In this document: positions 56,747 to 64,000 of the stretch, piece by piece
Numbering within the stretch: the stretch's first letter is position 1
Layout of the letters: every line of letters starts with the position of its first letter
NCBI RefSeq assembly: GCF_021030645.1
Contig: NZ_JACGCJ010000007.1
Span: 31,577-95,576 of the forward strand
Length of the DNA: 64,000 nt
From: Agrilactobacillus fermenti
GTDB taxonomy: Bacteria > Bacillota > Bacilli > Lactobacillales > Lactobacillaceae
Reading direction: 5' to 3'
Made by a program: the position numbers and the translations under genes
Notes under the pieces: generated by a model
Told to the model about the DNA's origin: nothing
Seen by the model: only the letters and a program-made list of their open reading frames with translations
The model's database searches: none

Positions 56747-59056
56747 TCAAGGCACTGTTTGTGTTGCTGGTTCGTGATAGTTTGGTGGCGTCGCTGGGTT
56801 TATATTTGTATCTGGTTGATTGTCGGGCGTTGTTTGATTATTTTCTTCAGTTGAATAACTACTGGAAGCACTGCTGCTAGATTGACTTTGTTCATCTTGA
56901 ATTCGGGAACTTTCATCGACGCGCGAGTCACTTTCTGTTTCAGAAGAACTTGATGAACTTGTACTAGCTTCATCAGCTGAGCCTACTGCCCCTGAACGAG
57001 ACGGCATACCATTGCTCCGTGAACTACGACTTGAAGAACCATTAGAGCGACGTAGTGTTGGTTGATGCCCCTTAATAAAGAGCTCTTTAGTTGTACCAAC
57101 GGCTGAAGTTCCAATAACCGGTGGATTCGTACCAGTAATGATGTTTTCAGAAATAACATTAGTTGGTTTGGTCCAATCCGTATTCTCAACATTCTCTGAT
57201 AACGAACTCATTAAACGCCGATACAAATACACTGGAATTTGTTGTTCCGACATAGATAACCCATTTTTCTCTGGTTGATCATATCCGGTCCAAAGCGCAA
57301 TACTGTAATGCTTCGTATAGCCAGCAAACCAAGCATCTTTGGCTGAATTAGCCAAAGCAGGGTTCTGTGAAATTTCTTTGTCTGAATATTGTACAGTTCC
57401 GGTTTTCCCAGCTTGATATAAGCCTGATATTTGTGCGTTGGTTCCAGTGCCGTTACGAATCACATCTTTAAGCATATCGGTAATCATGTAAGCAGTAGAG
57501 GCCTTCATCGCCTGCTTAGATTGACTTTGGTAATTATGTTGCATCCCATCAGCTGTTATGATTTGAGAAACGTATTCTGGCTTCTGATAGACCCCATTAT
57601 TGGCAAATGCCGCGTAAGCACTGGCAACTTGTAGTGTGGATACATCTGCACCGATCCCAACACTTAGACCGGCACTATCTGGGATAGTAATATCTAAGCC
57701 CGAAGCAAAATCTTTTGCACGACTCAAACCCACTGTTTCTAGCGTCCGAATTGCTGGAATATTTCGTGATTGTGCTAAGGCTTTCCGCATCGTAATATTG
57801 TCCATGTATTGATGATCCCAGTCCTTCAAATCAATGTCTGTGCCAGCATAGGTATAAGGTGTATCTTGGACATAATGATAAGTGGACCAGTTCAAATATT
57901 CAATTGCCGGGCCATAATCTAAAATCGGTTTAATTGTTGACCCATTACTGCGATTGGTTGAAGTTGCCCGATTCCATCCAAGCAAAACATTACCTTGCTT
58001 ACGACCACCGATCATGGCAATCACGTGGCCCGTATCTGGTTCCACAATTGTGCCGGCTAACTGCATTTTGTTATCTGGAAATAGCGAACTATTATTAGCC
58101 AAGGTGTAGAGTTCTTTTTGAACATCTAAATGCAAATTCGTCTTAATTTTTAGATTATCCCGGTAAGGATCATAGCCTTTTGACTTTACATCGCTGATAA
58201 CTTCTTTAACATAATTGTCTGTGACATATCGATTGTCATTATCTTGATCAGGATCTTTTTTCGGCAGTAATCCAGAATTAATTGGTGTCTGCTTAGCAGC
58301 AGTGGCATCAGTCTGTGAAATTTTATGATTAGCTAACATCGCATCAATCACTAAATCACGTCGCTGCTGAGCTGCATCAGGATTTTTATACGGATCATAA
58401 GTGTTCGGCGCTTGTGGCATACCAGCAAGTAACGCTGCCTGGGCGAGGGTTAATTCACTGGGCTTTTTGCCAAAATAGTATTCACTTGCTGTGCCCATGC
58501 CGTAAACACCGTTGGCTAAATAAACTTTATTCATATAAAATTCTAAAATTTGCTGCTTAGAGTAGTTGCGTTCAACATTGATTGTTAAATAAGCCTCTTG
58601 TATTTTACGTTTAAATGTCTGATCCGATTTTTTAGTTGAAAACACAGAAAGTTTGACTAATTGCTGAGTTAAAGTACTACCACCTTGGGGCGCACCAGAA
58701 TGTGTCAGGTTATGAAGGCCGGCTTTAACGATTCTAATTGGATTAATACCAAAAGGTTCTTGGTAAAAACGCCGATCTTCAATTGATACAACTGCATCTT
58801 TTAACGTGGTCGAAAATTGGTCACTTGTCGTATACTGCCGATTCTCATTGCCCAAAGTGGTTACTTTGTTGCCACGATAATCTAGAATAACCGAAGAACC
58901 GCCACTTTGCAGCTTAGCCTGTGTCACAGCTGGTGCTTGTCGACCAAGATAAAAAAAGATACAAACAACAATCAAAACCAAACCGAGTAAAACTAACATG
59001 GTATTACGAAAAAAGTGGTTTTTTTTCGTTGTTTTATTTGTATTATTTGAACTCAC
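56747..59056 (-). CDS. ponA: Class A penicillin-binding protein PBP1A
   Basis: 769 residues starting with GTG at 59056, which shares one base with the recU stop; AAGGAG is eight bases before. A short cytoplasmic tail and one membrane helix (MLVLLGLVLIVVCIFFYLG) precede a GT51 transglycosylase domain (SIEDRRFYQEPFGINP, GAPQGGSTLTQQLVKL). The transpeptidase domain follows, with the active Ser in RSNGSTIKPILDYGPA, SRN in AQSRNIPAIRT and KTGT near residue 550. The last 110 residues are a Ser/Thr/Gln-rich low-complexity tail outside the cell. It polymerises and crosslinks peptidoglycan. Confidence 0.95.
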   Translation of the reverse strand: MSSNNTNKTTKKNHFFRNTMLVLLGLVLIVVCIFFYLGRQAPAVTQAKLQSGGSSVILDYRGNKVTTLGNENRQYTTSDQFSTTLKDAVVSIEDRRFYQEPFGINPIRIVKAGLHNLTHSGAPQGGSTLTQQLVKLSVFSTKKSDQTFKRKIQEAYLTINVERNYSKQQILEFYMNKVYLANGVYGMGTASEYYFGKKPSELTLAQAALLAGMPQAPNTYDPYKNPDAAQQRRDLVIDAMLANHKISQTDATAAKQTPINSGLLPKKDPDQDNDNRYVTDNYVKEVISDVKSKGYDPYRDNLKIKTNLHLDVQKELYTLANNSSLFPDNKMQLAGTIVEPDTGHVIAMIGGRKQGNVLLGWNRATSTNRSNGSTIKPILDYGPAIEYLNWSTYHYVQDTPYTYAGTDIDLKDWDHQYMDNITMRKALAQSRNIPAIRTLETVGLSRAKDFASGLDITIPDSAGLSVGIGADVSTLQVASAYAAFANNGVYQKPEYVSQIITADGMQHNYQSQSKQAMKASTAYMITDMLKDVIRNGTGTNAQISGLYQAGKTGTVQYSDKEISQNPALANSAKDAWFAGYTKHYSIALWTGYDQPEKNGLSMSEQQIPVYLYRRLMSSLSENVENTDWTKPTNVISENIITGTNPPVIGTSAVGTTKELFIKGHQPTLRRSNGSSSRSSRSNGMPSRSGAVGSADEASTSSSSSSETESDSRVDESSRIQDEQSQSSSSASSSYSTEENNQTTPDNQPDTNINPATPPNYHEPATQTVP

Positions 59057-59685
59057 TAATTTGACTCCTTTAAATAATCAAGTAATTGCTCTACCGCTTG
59101 AATGTAGGGTAGAATAGGGTGGATCGCATATTTAATTTCATAACCGTGATGTTCAAATTCGGTTAATTGAATTGATTTAGCGCCGCCCTGTTGTTGTGCT
59201 TCCCAAGCTGTGATCAATTTCGTAGCTGGATACAAAAAAACACGCTCCCAGGCAACAAACTTAACGAGTACAAAACAGATTCCCTGTTGTTTTAAACAAC
59301 GTTTGAAATGATCAATTTGGTGCTGGTGAAAATTTTTCAGAGGGAACGACCGCTTATTCTTAGTCTCCTTCGCTTCAAAATCTAAATATCTACCTTGATA
59401 AACACCGTTATAATCTGTTGTAGACGGCTGGCGAAAATACGCTTCCTTGATGACAGCTTTGGCGCGTTTGGGATAATCGACGTGGACGATTTGTACTGGA
59501 GTTGGTTTTTTATAAACGACAGCAGTATCATGGTTACGGTAGTACTCATTACTACTGTTGATCTCATCTTCCAGTGCCATACCACGATGGCCAAAAACAA
59601 CTTTCTGTTGCTTTGCTTTAACAAATTGTTCGTGCTTTAATTGTGCTACAGGCTCAAACGCCTGTCCATTGGGATATTTTATCAT
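59056..59685 (-). CDS. recU: Holliday junction resolvase RecU
   Basis: 209 residues from the ATG at 59685 (MIKYPNGQAF), ten bases after GGAG; the GTG at 59694 is too close to it. The nuclease core shows GMALEDEINSSNEYY (about 38), YQGRYLDFEAKETKNKRSFPL (catalytic Asp-Glu-Lys, about 95) and HQIDHFKRC. It resolves Holliday junctions, the Gram-positive counterpart of RuvC. The pair recU-pbp1A is conserved in Firmicutes and translationally coupled here. Confidence 0.96.
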   Translation of the reverse strand: MIKYPNGQAFEPVAQLKHEQFVKAKQQKVVFGHRGMALEDEINSSNEYYRNHDTAVVYKKPTPVQIVHVDYPKRAKAVIKEAYFRQPSTTDYNGVYQGRYLDFEAKETKNKRSFPLKNFHQHQIDHFKRCLKQQGICFVLVKFVAWERVFLYPATKLITAWEAQQQGGAKSIQLTEFEHHGYEIKYAIHPILPYIQAVEQLLDYLKESN

Positions 59686-59791
59686 GACAGTCACGCTCCA
59701 GTTGTCCTATTATAACAAAAATTTTAAACAAACTTTTTAATTTCATATATTTGTCATAAAAAAATGAGTCTATCTTAACAGAGAAGGTGAA

Positions 59792-60343
59792 TTGTTGGAA
59801 AATCTATGGGTGACAGGTTATCGTAATTATGAATTGAATGTTTACGATGACAAAGACCCAAAACTTCGAATTATTAAATACGCGTTACGACAACAACTAA
59901 CGACCTATCTTGATCAAGGTTTAGCTTGGATCATCACCGGCGCTCAGCTTGGAAGTGAACAATGGACCATTCAAGTTGCTCAACAGCTAAAACAGGACTA
60001 TCCTGAACTACGGGTAGCTGCGATGCTGCCTTTCATGGAGTTTGGACATAACTGGAATGAGGCCAATCAAACCCAGCTAAACAATATTTTGACTACGGCA
60101 GATTTTACGGGCAATGTAAGTGCCAAAGCTTATCATAGTCCGCAACAGCTGAAAAGTTATCAAACCTTTATGCTTGAACATACAGATGGTGCCCTGATGC
60201 TTTACGACCCCGAGTATCCAGGCAAACCCAAATATGACTATGATGCGATTTTAAAGTATCAAACGCAATCAGATTATACACTTGATTTGATCGATATGTA
60301 TGATTTAGAAGACTTAAGCCGCCAAATTTCCCAGGATTCTTAG
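59792..60343 (+). CDS. ypsA: YpsA-family (DUF1273, SLOG fold) protein
   Basis: 183 residues from TTG at 59792; the next TTG at 59795 has better spacing to AAGGTGA and is equally possible. The N terminus LWVTGYRNYELNVY, the IITGAQLGSEQWTIQVA nucleotide-binding-like loop and AAMLPFMEFGHNWNEAN are family blocks. YpsA influences cell division in Bacillus and Staphylococcus, possibly by binding an NAD- or ADP-ribose-type ligand, but the mechanism is unproven. It lies next to gpsB, the usual neighbour, which supports a division role. Confidence 0.92.
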   Translation: MLENLWVTGYRNYELNVYDDKDPKLRIIKYALRQQLTTYLDQGLAWIITGAQLGSEQWTIQVAQQLKQDYPELRVAAMLPFMEFGHNWNEANQTQLNNILTTADFTGNVSAKAYHSPQQLKSYQTFMLEHTDGALMLYDPEYPGKPKYDYDAILKYQTQSDYTLDLIDMYDLEDLSRQISQDS

Positions 60344-60355
60344 TCAATAATGGTT

Positions 60356-60382
60356 TTGAAAAGAAAATATTTTTGGTATACT
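60356..60382 (+). promoter_or_regulatory. Promoter of gpsB
   Basis: -35 TTGAAA (60356-60361) and extended -10 TGGTATACT (TATACT at 60377-60382); the spacer is short at 15 bases. Confidence 0.5.
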
Positions 60383-60427
60383 GGTCACTAAGTAGTTGTT
60401 TTCAATTAAAATGAGGTGTTTTTAAAC

Positions 60428-61189
60428 ATGGATGGAAGAAGAGACTCGCAGGCCAATCGTCCGCAAGTACACATTAATTTACGACCTAAAGAAATTTTAG
60501 AAAAAGAATTTAAAACAAAAATGCGTGGCTATGATCCTGCAGAGGTCGATGAATTCTTAGATGATGTCATTAAAGATTATGAAACTTATAATACCCAATT
60601 AGAGCAATTAAACCAGGAAAATGCACGTTTGATCTCACGTATTGATGAGTTGAGTAAACAGGCAGCATCTGGGCAAGGATTGGCTAATGGCCAGCCTAAT
60701 GCGACTAACGGCAATGTACCTTCAAATTATGATATTTTAAAACGGCTGTCAAATCTGGAACGTCATGTCTTTGGACAACAAAAATCTCCGGCACAACCTG
60801 GTACACCAGCCACATCTGGTAATAATTTTAATACTAATCCGAATTTAGCTGGTCAAGAGAACCGAGCTGGCCGTTACCAAAACACGATTACGAATAACGT
60901 TCAAAATCGGCAGAATAATTATCCTAATCAACCTGAAGCCCCGGTAAATAATCGGGCAACTCCTGCTATGCCCCAAACGGCACCAGCAAATAATGGGATG
61001 GGTAATCCAAATTTAAATTCTAATCCAAATGTTCGTCCTAATGACAATGTGTCGGACCCTCGAGTAGCCAATGCAAATCGTAATTACAATAATTATGGTA
61101 ACAATCGTTTCGACCAAAATGATCCTGATCCAAGATTCCAAAACAATACACCCAATCGATATGATAATAATGACTTGAATCGTTTCTAA
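60428..61189 (+). CDS. gpsB: Cell-division regulator GpsB with long Asn-rich tail
   Basis: 253 residues from the ATG at 60428, eleven bases after GAGG. The N-terminal 75 residues are a standard DivIVA/GpsB domain: LRPKEILEKEFKTKMRGYDPAEVDEFLDDVIKDYE followed by a coiled coil. A short helix (NYDILKRLSNLERHVFG, about 105-121) matches the GpsB trimerisation segment. The rest, about 130 residues, is a disordered tail rich in Asn, Pro, Gln and Arg, which makes the protein roughly twice the usual GpsB length. GpsB coordinates PBP1A at septum and side wall; pbp1A is nearby. Confidence 0.92.
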   Translation: MDGRRDSQANRPQVHINLRPKEILEKEFKTKMRGYDPAEVDEFLDDVIKDYETYNTQLEQLNQENARLISRIDELSKQAASGQGLANGQPNATNGNVPSNYDILKRLSNLERHVFGQQKSPAQPGTPATSGNNFNTNPNLAGQENRAGRYQNTITNNVQNRQNNYPNQPEAPVNNRATPAMPQTAPANNGMGNPNLNSNPNVRPNDNVSDPRVANANRNYNNYGNNRFDQNDPDPRFQNNTPNRYDNNDLNRF

Positions 61190-61202
61190 TATTCTGTATA
61201 AT
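61175..61202 (+). promoter_or_regulatory. Promoter of rnpB
   Basis: -35 TTGAAT (61175-61180), 16-base spacer, extended -10 TGTATAAT (TATAAT at 61197-61202). The -35 lies inside the last codons of gpsB, and the RNA would start 7-9 bases after the -10. Confidence 0.75.
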
Positions 61203-61210
61203 GGATAAAG

Positions 61211-61581
61211 TAAATCTTGAGTGATTGCGGTCTGCTTTTGCAGGCTGAGGAAAGTCCATGCCCGCACAGGCTGCGATGCCTGTAGTGTTTGTGCTTGGCC
61301 CAATAAGCCAAGGCAGTCAAATCGACTGACGGCGGAGAATTCAACTAAGGTCTTTGGGACTATGCTGAATTACCTGAAAAGTGCCACAGTGACGGAGTCG
61401 TCTTAGAAATTTGACGAGTGGAACGCGGTAAACCCCATGAGCGAGTAACCCAAACTTTTGGTAGGGGCGTCTTGTAAAAGAAACTGAACGACTTACAGGA
61501 GCTATTATTAGCAGATAGATGATCACTGAAGGAAAGTTTTCCCAAGGCTTTCTGGAACAGAACATGGCTTATAGAGATTTA
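61211..61581 (+). ncRNA. rnpB: RNase P RNA, type B
   Basis: Helix P1 pairs TAAATCT (61211-61217) with AGATTTA (61575-61581). The conserved GAGGAAAGTCCATGC of CR-I lies near 61247-61261 and the CR-V end GAACAGAACATGGCTTATAG near 61555-61574, as in bacterial RNase P RNAs. The internal ACGCGGTAAACCCCATGAGCG-like region fits the CR-II/III core of the Bacillus-type B structure. It is the catalytic RNA that removes tRNA 5' leaders. The location after gpsB is the normal Firmicute one. Confidence 0.97.
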
Positions 61582-61588
61582 TAGGGTG

Positions 61589-61614
61589 AGAGGCTGGTTT
61601 CAGCCTCTTTTTTT
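61589..61614 (+). terminator. Terminator of rnpB
   Basis: AGAGGCTG (61589-61596) and CAGCCTCT (61601-61608) form an 8-bp stem with loop GTTT, followed by TTTTTT. Confidence 0.92.
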
Positions 61615-61651
61615 ATTGACATGAAAACGGGTTTTATATGAGGAGACGAAT

Positions 61652-62773
61652 ATGACATATCAGTTAATGGCCACCATGGCTTCTGGCTTAGAAGCAATAA
61701 CAGCTAAAGAGTTACAACAATTGGGTTATGAAACAACAACAGAAAATGGGCGTGTTTTATTCAAAGGAGATTTAAAAGATGTGGTTCGCACAAATCTCTG
61801 GTTGCGTTCCGCAGACCGAATCAAAATTATTCTAGCAGAATTTAAAGCTTTAAGCTTTGAGGATCTTTTCCAAGGTATCAAAGCAGTCCCTTTAGAAGAA
61901 TACTTACCAATGAATGCGCAATTTCCAGTTACGGGACGCAGCGTACGTTCAAAATTACATTCGGAACCAGATATTCAAGGGGTTACGAAAAAAGCTATGG
62001 TCGAACGCTTAGCAAGCTTTTACCATCGACGTACTCGTTTTCCAGAAACTGGGGCACGTTATTTGTTTGACATCAACATCACTAAAGATAAAGCTCGTTT
62101 TACACTAGATACAACCGGCGATAGTTTATTCAAACGCGGCTATCGTGTCGAAGCAGGGGGTGCACCCATTAAAGAAAACTTTGCTGCAGCTTTGATCTTA
62201 TTAACAAATTGGCATACCGACATGCCCTTTAGCGATCCAATGTGTGGTTCTGGAACCATACCTATCGAAGCAGCCTTAATTGGACATAATATTGCACCAG
62301 GTCGACTTCGTAAATTTGCTTTTGAAGCATTTGATTGGTTTGATGGTCAACTATTGAGCGATGCTAAAGCTCAAGCAGAGACAATGATCAGACAAGACCC
62401 ACTAACGATTTATGGATCTGATATTGATCAAAATATGATTCAAATTGCTAAAGTTAATGCCAGCAATGCAGGGGTACTCCACGACATTCAATTTAAACAA
62501 ATTGCTGTAAAAGATTTGAATATTGATGAGGATGATGGCGTCTTAGTTACCAATCCACCTTATGGGAAGCGACTAAAAGACGCTGAAAGTGCTCGTGAAC
62601 TATACAAAGAATTGGGCCAAGTTTTTCGGCCATTGAAAACTTGGAGCAAGTATATTCTAACCTCAGATCTCGAATTCGAACACTATTTTGGTGCAAAAGC
62701 AACCAAACGGCGTAAACTTTACAATGGTGCCTTGAGAGCAGATTACTTCCAATACTGGGCCCAAAAGCACTAA
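61652..62773 (+). CDS. rlmL: THUMP-domain 23S rRNA (guanine-N2) methyltransferase, RlmL/YpsC type
   Basis: 373 residues after TGAGGAGACG. An N-terminal THUMP-type RNA-binding domain (about 1-160) precedes a SAM-dependent methyltransferase core with DPMCGSGTIPIEAALIG (motif I) and the catalytic NPPYG (motif IV, VTNPPYGKRL). The C terminus KRRKLYNGALRADYFQYW is typical. By homology it makes m2G in 23S rRNA; it lacks the second (RlmK) methyltransferase half of the E. coli protein. In Bacillus the counterpart ypsC follows rnpB in the same way. Confidence 0.93.
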   Translation: MTYQLMATMASGLEAITAKELQQLGYETTTENGRVLFKGDLKDVVRTNLWLRSADRIKIILAEFKALSFEDLFQGIKAVPLEEYLPMNAQFPVTGRSVRSKLHSEPDIQGVTKKAMVERLASFYHRRTRFPETGARYLFDINITKDKARFTLDTTGDSLFKRGYRVEAGGAPIKENFAAALILLTNWHTDMPFSDPMCGSGTIPIEAALIGHNIAPGRLRKFAFEAFDWFDGQLLSDAKAQAETMIRQDPLTIYGSDIDQNMIQIAKVNASNAGVLHDIQFKQIAVKDLNIDEDDGVLVTNPPYGKRLKDAESARELYKELGQVFRPLKTWSKYILTSDLEFEHYFGAKATKRRKLYNGALRADYFQYWAQKH

Positions 62774-62799
62774 GCTAATATTTGAATGGAGGCCTGTGT

Positions 62800-63762
62800 A
62801 TGACGACGATGTTAACCATGGAAAGCCTGAAACCGGAACAAAGTACTTTCCTAAAACAAACTTATCCTGAACTAACAATTATCCCAGTCGAGGCTCTTGT
62901 GGCAGATCAGTTGCGGCAGATAAATATTATTTATGGCTATAAAAATACTTATGCCAAACTTTTGACCCAATTACTTAATGATCCCCAAAGTAAATTAAAA
63001 TGGCTGCAAACGATCTCGGCCGGTGTAGATTATTTGCCATTGGCACAACTAGCTAAAAAGCATATTCTGGTTTCAAGCGCTAGCGGTATTCACGCCCAAG
63101 CAATCAGCCAAAATGTATTTGGCTATCTGCTCTATTGGGCGCGAGCTTTAGACAAAGCTATCGCAGCTAAGACACAACACCGATATGGCTTAGATCCGCA
63201 AAAAATCGTCAATCTTGATGGTAAAACAATGATGATTTTTGGAACTGGACATATTGGGCAGCAAATTGCCAAGGTTGCTCAAGTTTTTAACATGCATGTC
63301 ATTGGGGTCAATCGTAGTGGGCGAGCTCAACCGTATTTTGATCAAATCGTTGACGATCAGGGCTATGCAGCTTCACTAGCCGATGTAGCCTACATTGTTA
63401 ACGTCATGCCGTTAACAACAGCAACCCATCATTTTTTTAATGCGCAATTTTTCGAACAAGTTAATCATCAGGCTACGTTTATTAACGTTGGTCGTGGCCC
63501 CTCAGTAGACGAGACGGCTTTGATCAATGCTTTAAGCCATGGTCAAATCAAAGCAGCTGCCTTGGATGTTTTTGAGATGGAGCCATTACCACAAACATCT
63601 CCCTTGTGGCAAATGAATAATGTTTTGATCACGCCCCACACTTCAGGCTTGTTAGAGCATTTTCGCATTGCTTTCTTTAATGTATTTAAACCCAATCTAG
63701 CCCAATTCATGAAGGATGGTACTTTGATCCGTAACCAGATCGATTACCATGCGGGCTATTGA
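62800..63762 (+). CDS. D-2-hydroxyacid dehydrogenase family protein
   Basis: 320 residues from the ATG at 62800, seven bases after GGAGG; the in-frame ATG at 62782 precedes that site. The NAD-binding motif is GTGHIGQQIAKVAQVF (about residue 150). The catalytic residues are Arg in NVGRGPSVDE, Glu in DVFEMEPLP and His in ITPHTSG. The N-terminal ISAGVDYLPL is the substrate-side block. The family reduces 2-ketoacids to D-2-hydroxyacids; the exact substrate cannot be told. It is the last core gene before an IS element. Confidence 0.92.
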   Translation: MTTMLTMESLKPEQSTFLKQTYPELTIIPVEALVADQLRQINIIYGYKNTYAKLLTQLLNDPQSKLKWLQTISAGVDYLPLAQLAKKHILVSSASGIHAQAISQNVFGYLLYWARALDKAIAAKTQHRYGLDPQKIVNLDGKTMMIFGTGHIGQQIAKVAQVFNMHVIGVNRSGRAQPYFDQIVDDQGYAASLADVAYIVNVMPLTTATHHFFNAQFFEQVNHQATFINVGRGPSVDETALINALSHGQIKAAALDVFEMEPLPQTSPLWQMNNVLITPHTSGLLEHFRIAFFNVFKPNLAQFMKDGTLIRNQIDYHAGY

Positions 63763-63811
63763 TCAGCCAATTTATAAGTATAAAAAGGTATTGATTCAAG
63801 GAACTACTCCG

Positions 63812-64000
63812 TGTCAAGTAGACAACTTAAATAATTAAAATGCTTATGCACTTTTCTTAACGGCATGGCACCCATATTCGTTGGGGGTCATGCCGTTAAG
63901 TGTTTCTTGGCGACGTTTGTTGTTATACCAATCGATACAACGTGAAATCTGAAGCGCTAGTTCCTCTTGTGAATACGCTTGTTCAAAGGCGAAGAATTCT
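63812..64000 (-). mobile_element. IS3-family insertion sequence, right-hand end of the transposase side, partial
   Basis: A transposase C terminus on the minus strand runs off the window. The sequence TGTCAAGTAGACAACTT at 63812-63828 resembles IS3-family terminal repeats and is taken as the outer end. The other terminal repeat and the target duplication are outside the window, so the boundary is an estimate. Confidence 0.7.
63844..64000 (-). CDS. IS3-family transposase, C-terminal fragment
   Basis: The last 51 residues are visible, with the stop TAA at 63844-63846 and the frame open to the window edge. They contain the diagnostic C-terminal signature CIDWYNNKRRQETLNGMTPN, matching the rve domain end of IS3/IS150-type OrfB. 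The catalytic DDE residues lie mostly outside. The frame is intact as far as it can be read, so the element may be complete. It begins after the dehydrogenase gene with a short non-coding gap. Confidence 0.85.
   Translation of the reverse strand, partial: EFFAFEQAYSQEELALQISRCIDWYNNKRRQETLNGMTPNEYGCHAVKKSA

Noticed and set aside
61013..61303. Minus-strand open frames across the gpsB tail and rnpB
   Set aside because: They are the complement of a low-complexity Asn-rich coding stretch and of a structural RNA; no start context supports them.
61221..61406. Plus-strand open frame within rnpB
   Set aside because: It falls inside the RNase P RNA, which is identified by P1 pairing and conserved core sequences.
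1..64000. tRNA genes, CRISPR arrays and prophage modules
   Set aside because: I looked for clover-leaf segments, regularly spaced repeats and phage structural genes and found none that I could support.

Overview
This window looks like a chromosomal core segment of a low-to-moderate GC lactic acid bacterium of the family Lactobacillaceae. The evidence is the Firmicute gene order (rel-dtd, hisS-aspS, phoH-ybeY-dgkA-cdd-era-recO-glyQS-dnaG-rpoD, dinG-ypmB-aspB-asnS-dnaD-nth, pbp1A-recU/ypsA-gpsB-rnpB-ypsC), T-box control of tRNA synthetase genes, a mevalonate gene cluster and RexAB-type AddAB proteins. The genus cannot be fixed from the sequence. I see no tRNA or rRNA genes, CRISPR array or prophage. 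The only mobile element is an IS3-type end that runs off the right edge.

Layout. 1-2.6 kb: the 3' part of rel, dtd and a HAD phosphatase. 2.6-4.0 kb: a LytH-like amidase on the minus strand. 4.1-7.4 kb: T-box leader plus hisS-aspS. 7.5-11.3 kb: msrB-msrA, a YitT-family membrane protein, nfo and convergent ppsR. 11.4-22.7 kb: the macromolecular synthesis block (rpsU, yqeY, phoH, ybeY, dgkA, cdd, era, recO, T-box glyQ-glyS, dnaG, rpoD). 22.8-28.6 kb: trmK, a Nif3-like gene, pepT, a degenerate DAHP-synthase homologue, a 4-OT tautomerase and lysA. 28.7-32.5 kb: a less conserved stretch with a secreted SH3-like protein, a MIP18/DUF59 protein, a C69 dipeptidase, a structured intergenic element and two small uncharacterised genes. 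32.5-38.7 kb: lepB and thrC (minus), then rpiA, a methyltransferase-like gene, a MacB-like membrane protein and an RsmF-type methyltransferase. 38.8-41.9 kb: fni, mvaD and mvk on the minus strand. 42-52.2 kb: addB, addA and dinG. 52.3-63.8 kb: the ypmB-to-gpsB block with RNase P RNA, an RlmL-like methyltransferase and a D-2-hydroxyacid dehydrogenase, followed by the IS end.

Most genes serve translation (synthetases, S21, Era, YbeY, RNA methyltransferases), replication and repair (DnaG, RpoD, AddAB, DinG, Nth, Nfo, RecO, RecU, DnaD) and wall growth (PBP1A, GpsB, LytH-like amidase). The points most worth a second look are: (i) a DAHP-synthase-fold protein that has lost all four metal ligands and most substrate-binding residues; (ii) a mevalonate cluster without phosphomevalonate kinase; (iii) a hisS-aspS T-box whose specifier reads GACAC, holding overlapping Asp and His codons; (iv) a GpsB with a long Asn-rich tail; (v) an unexplained structured element downstream of the dipeptidase gene; and (vi) a near-perfect Fur-type box in a 380-base gap. 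At least ten genes appear to start with TTG.
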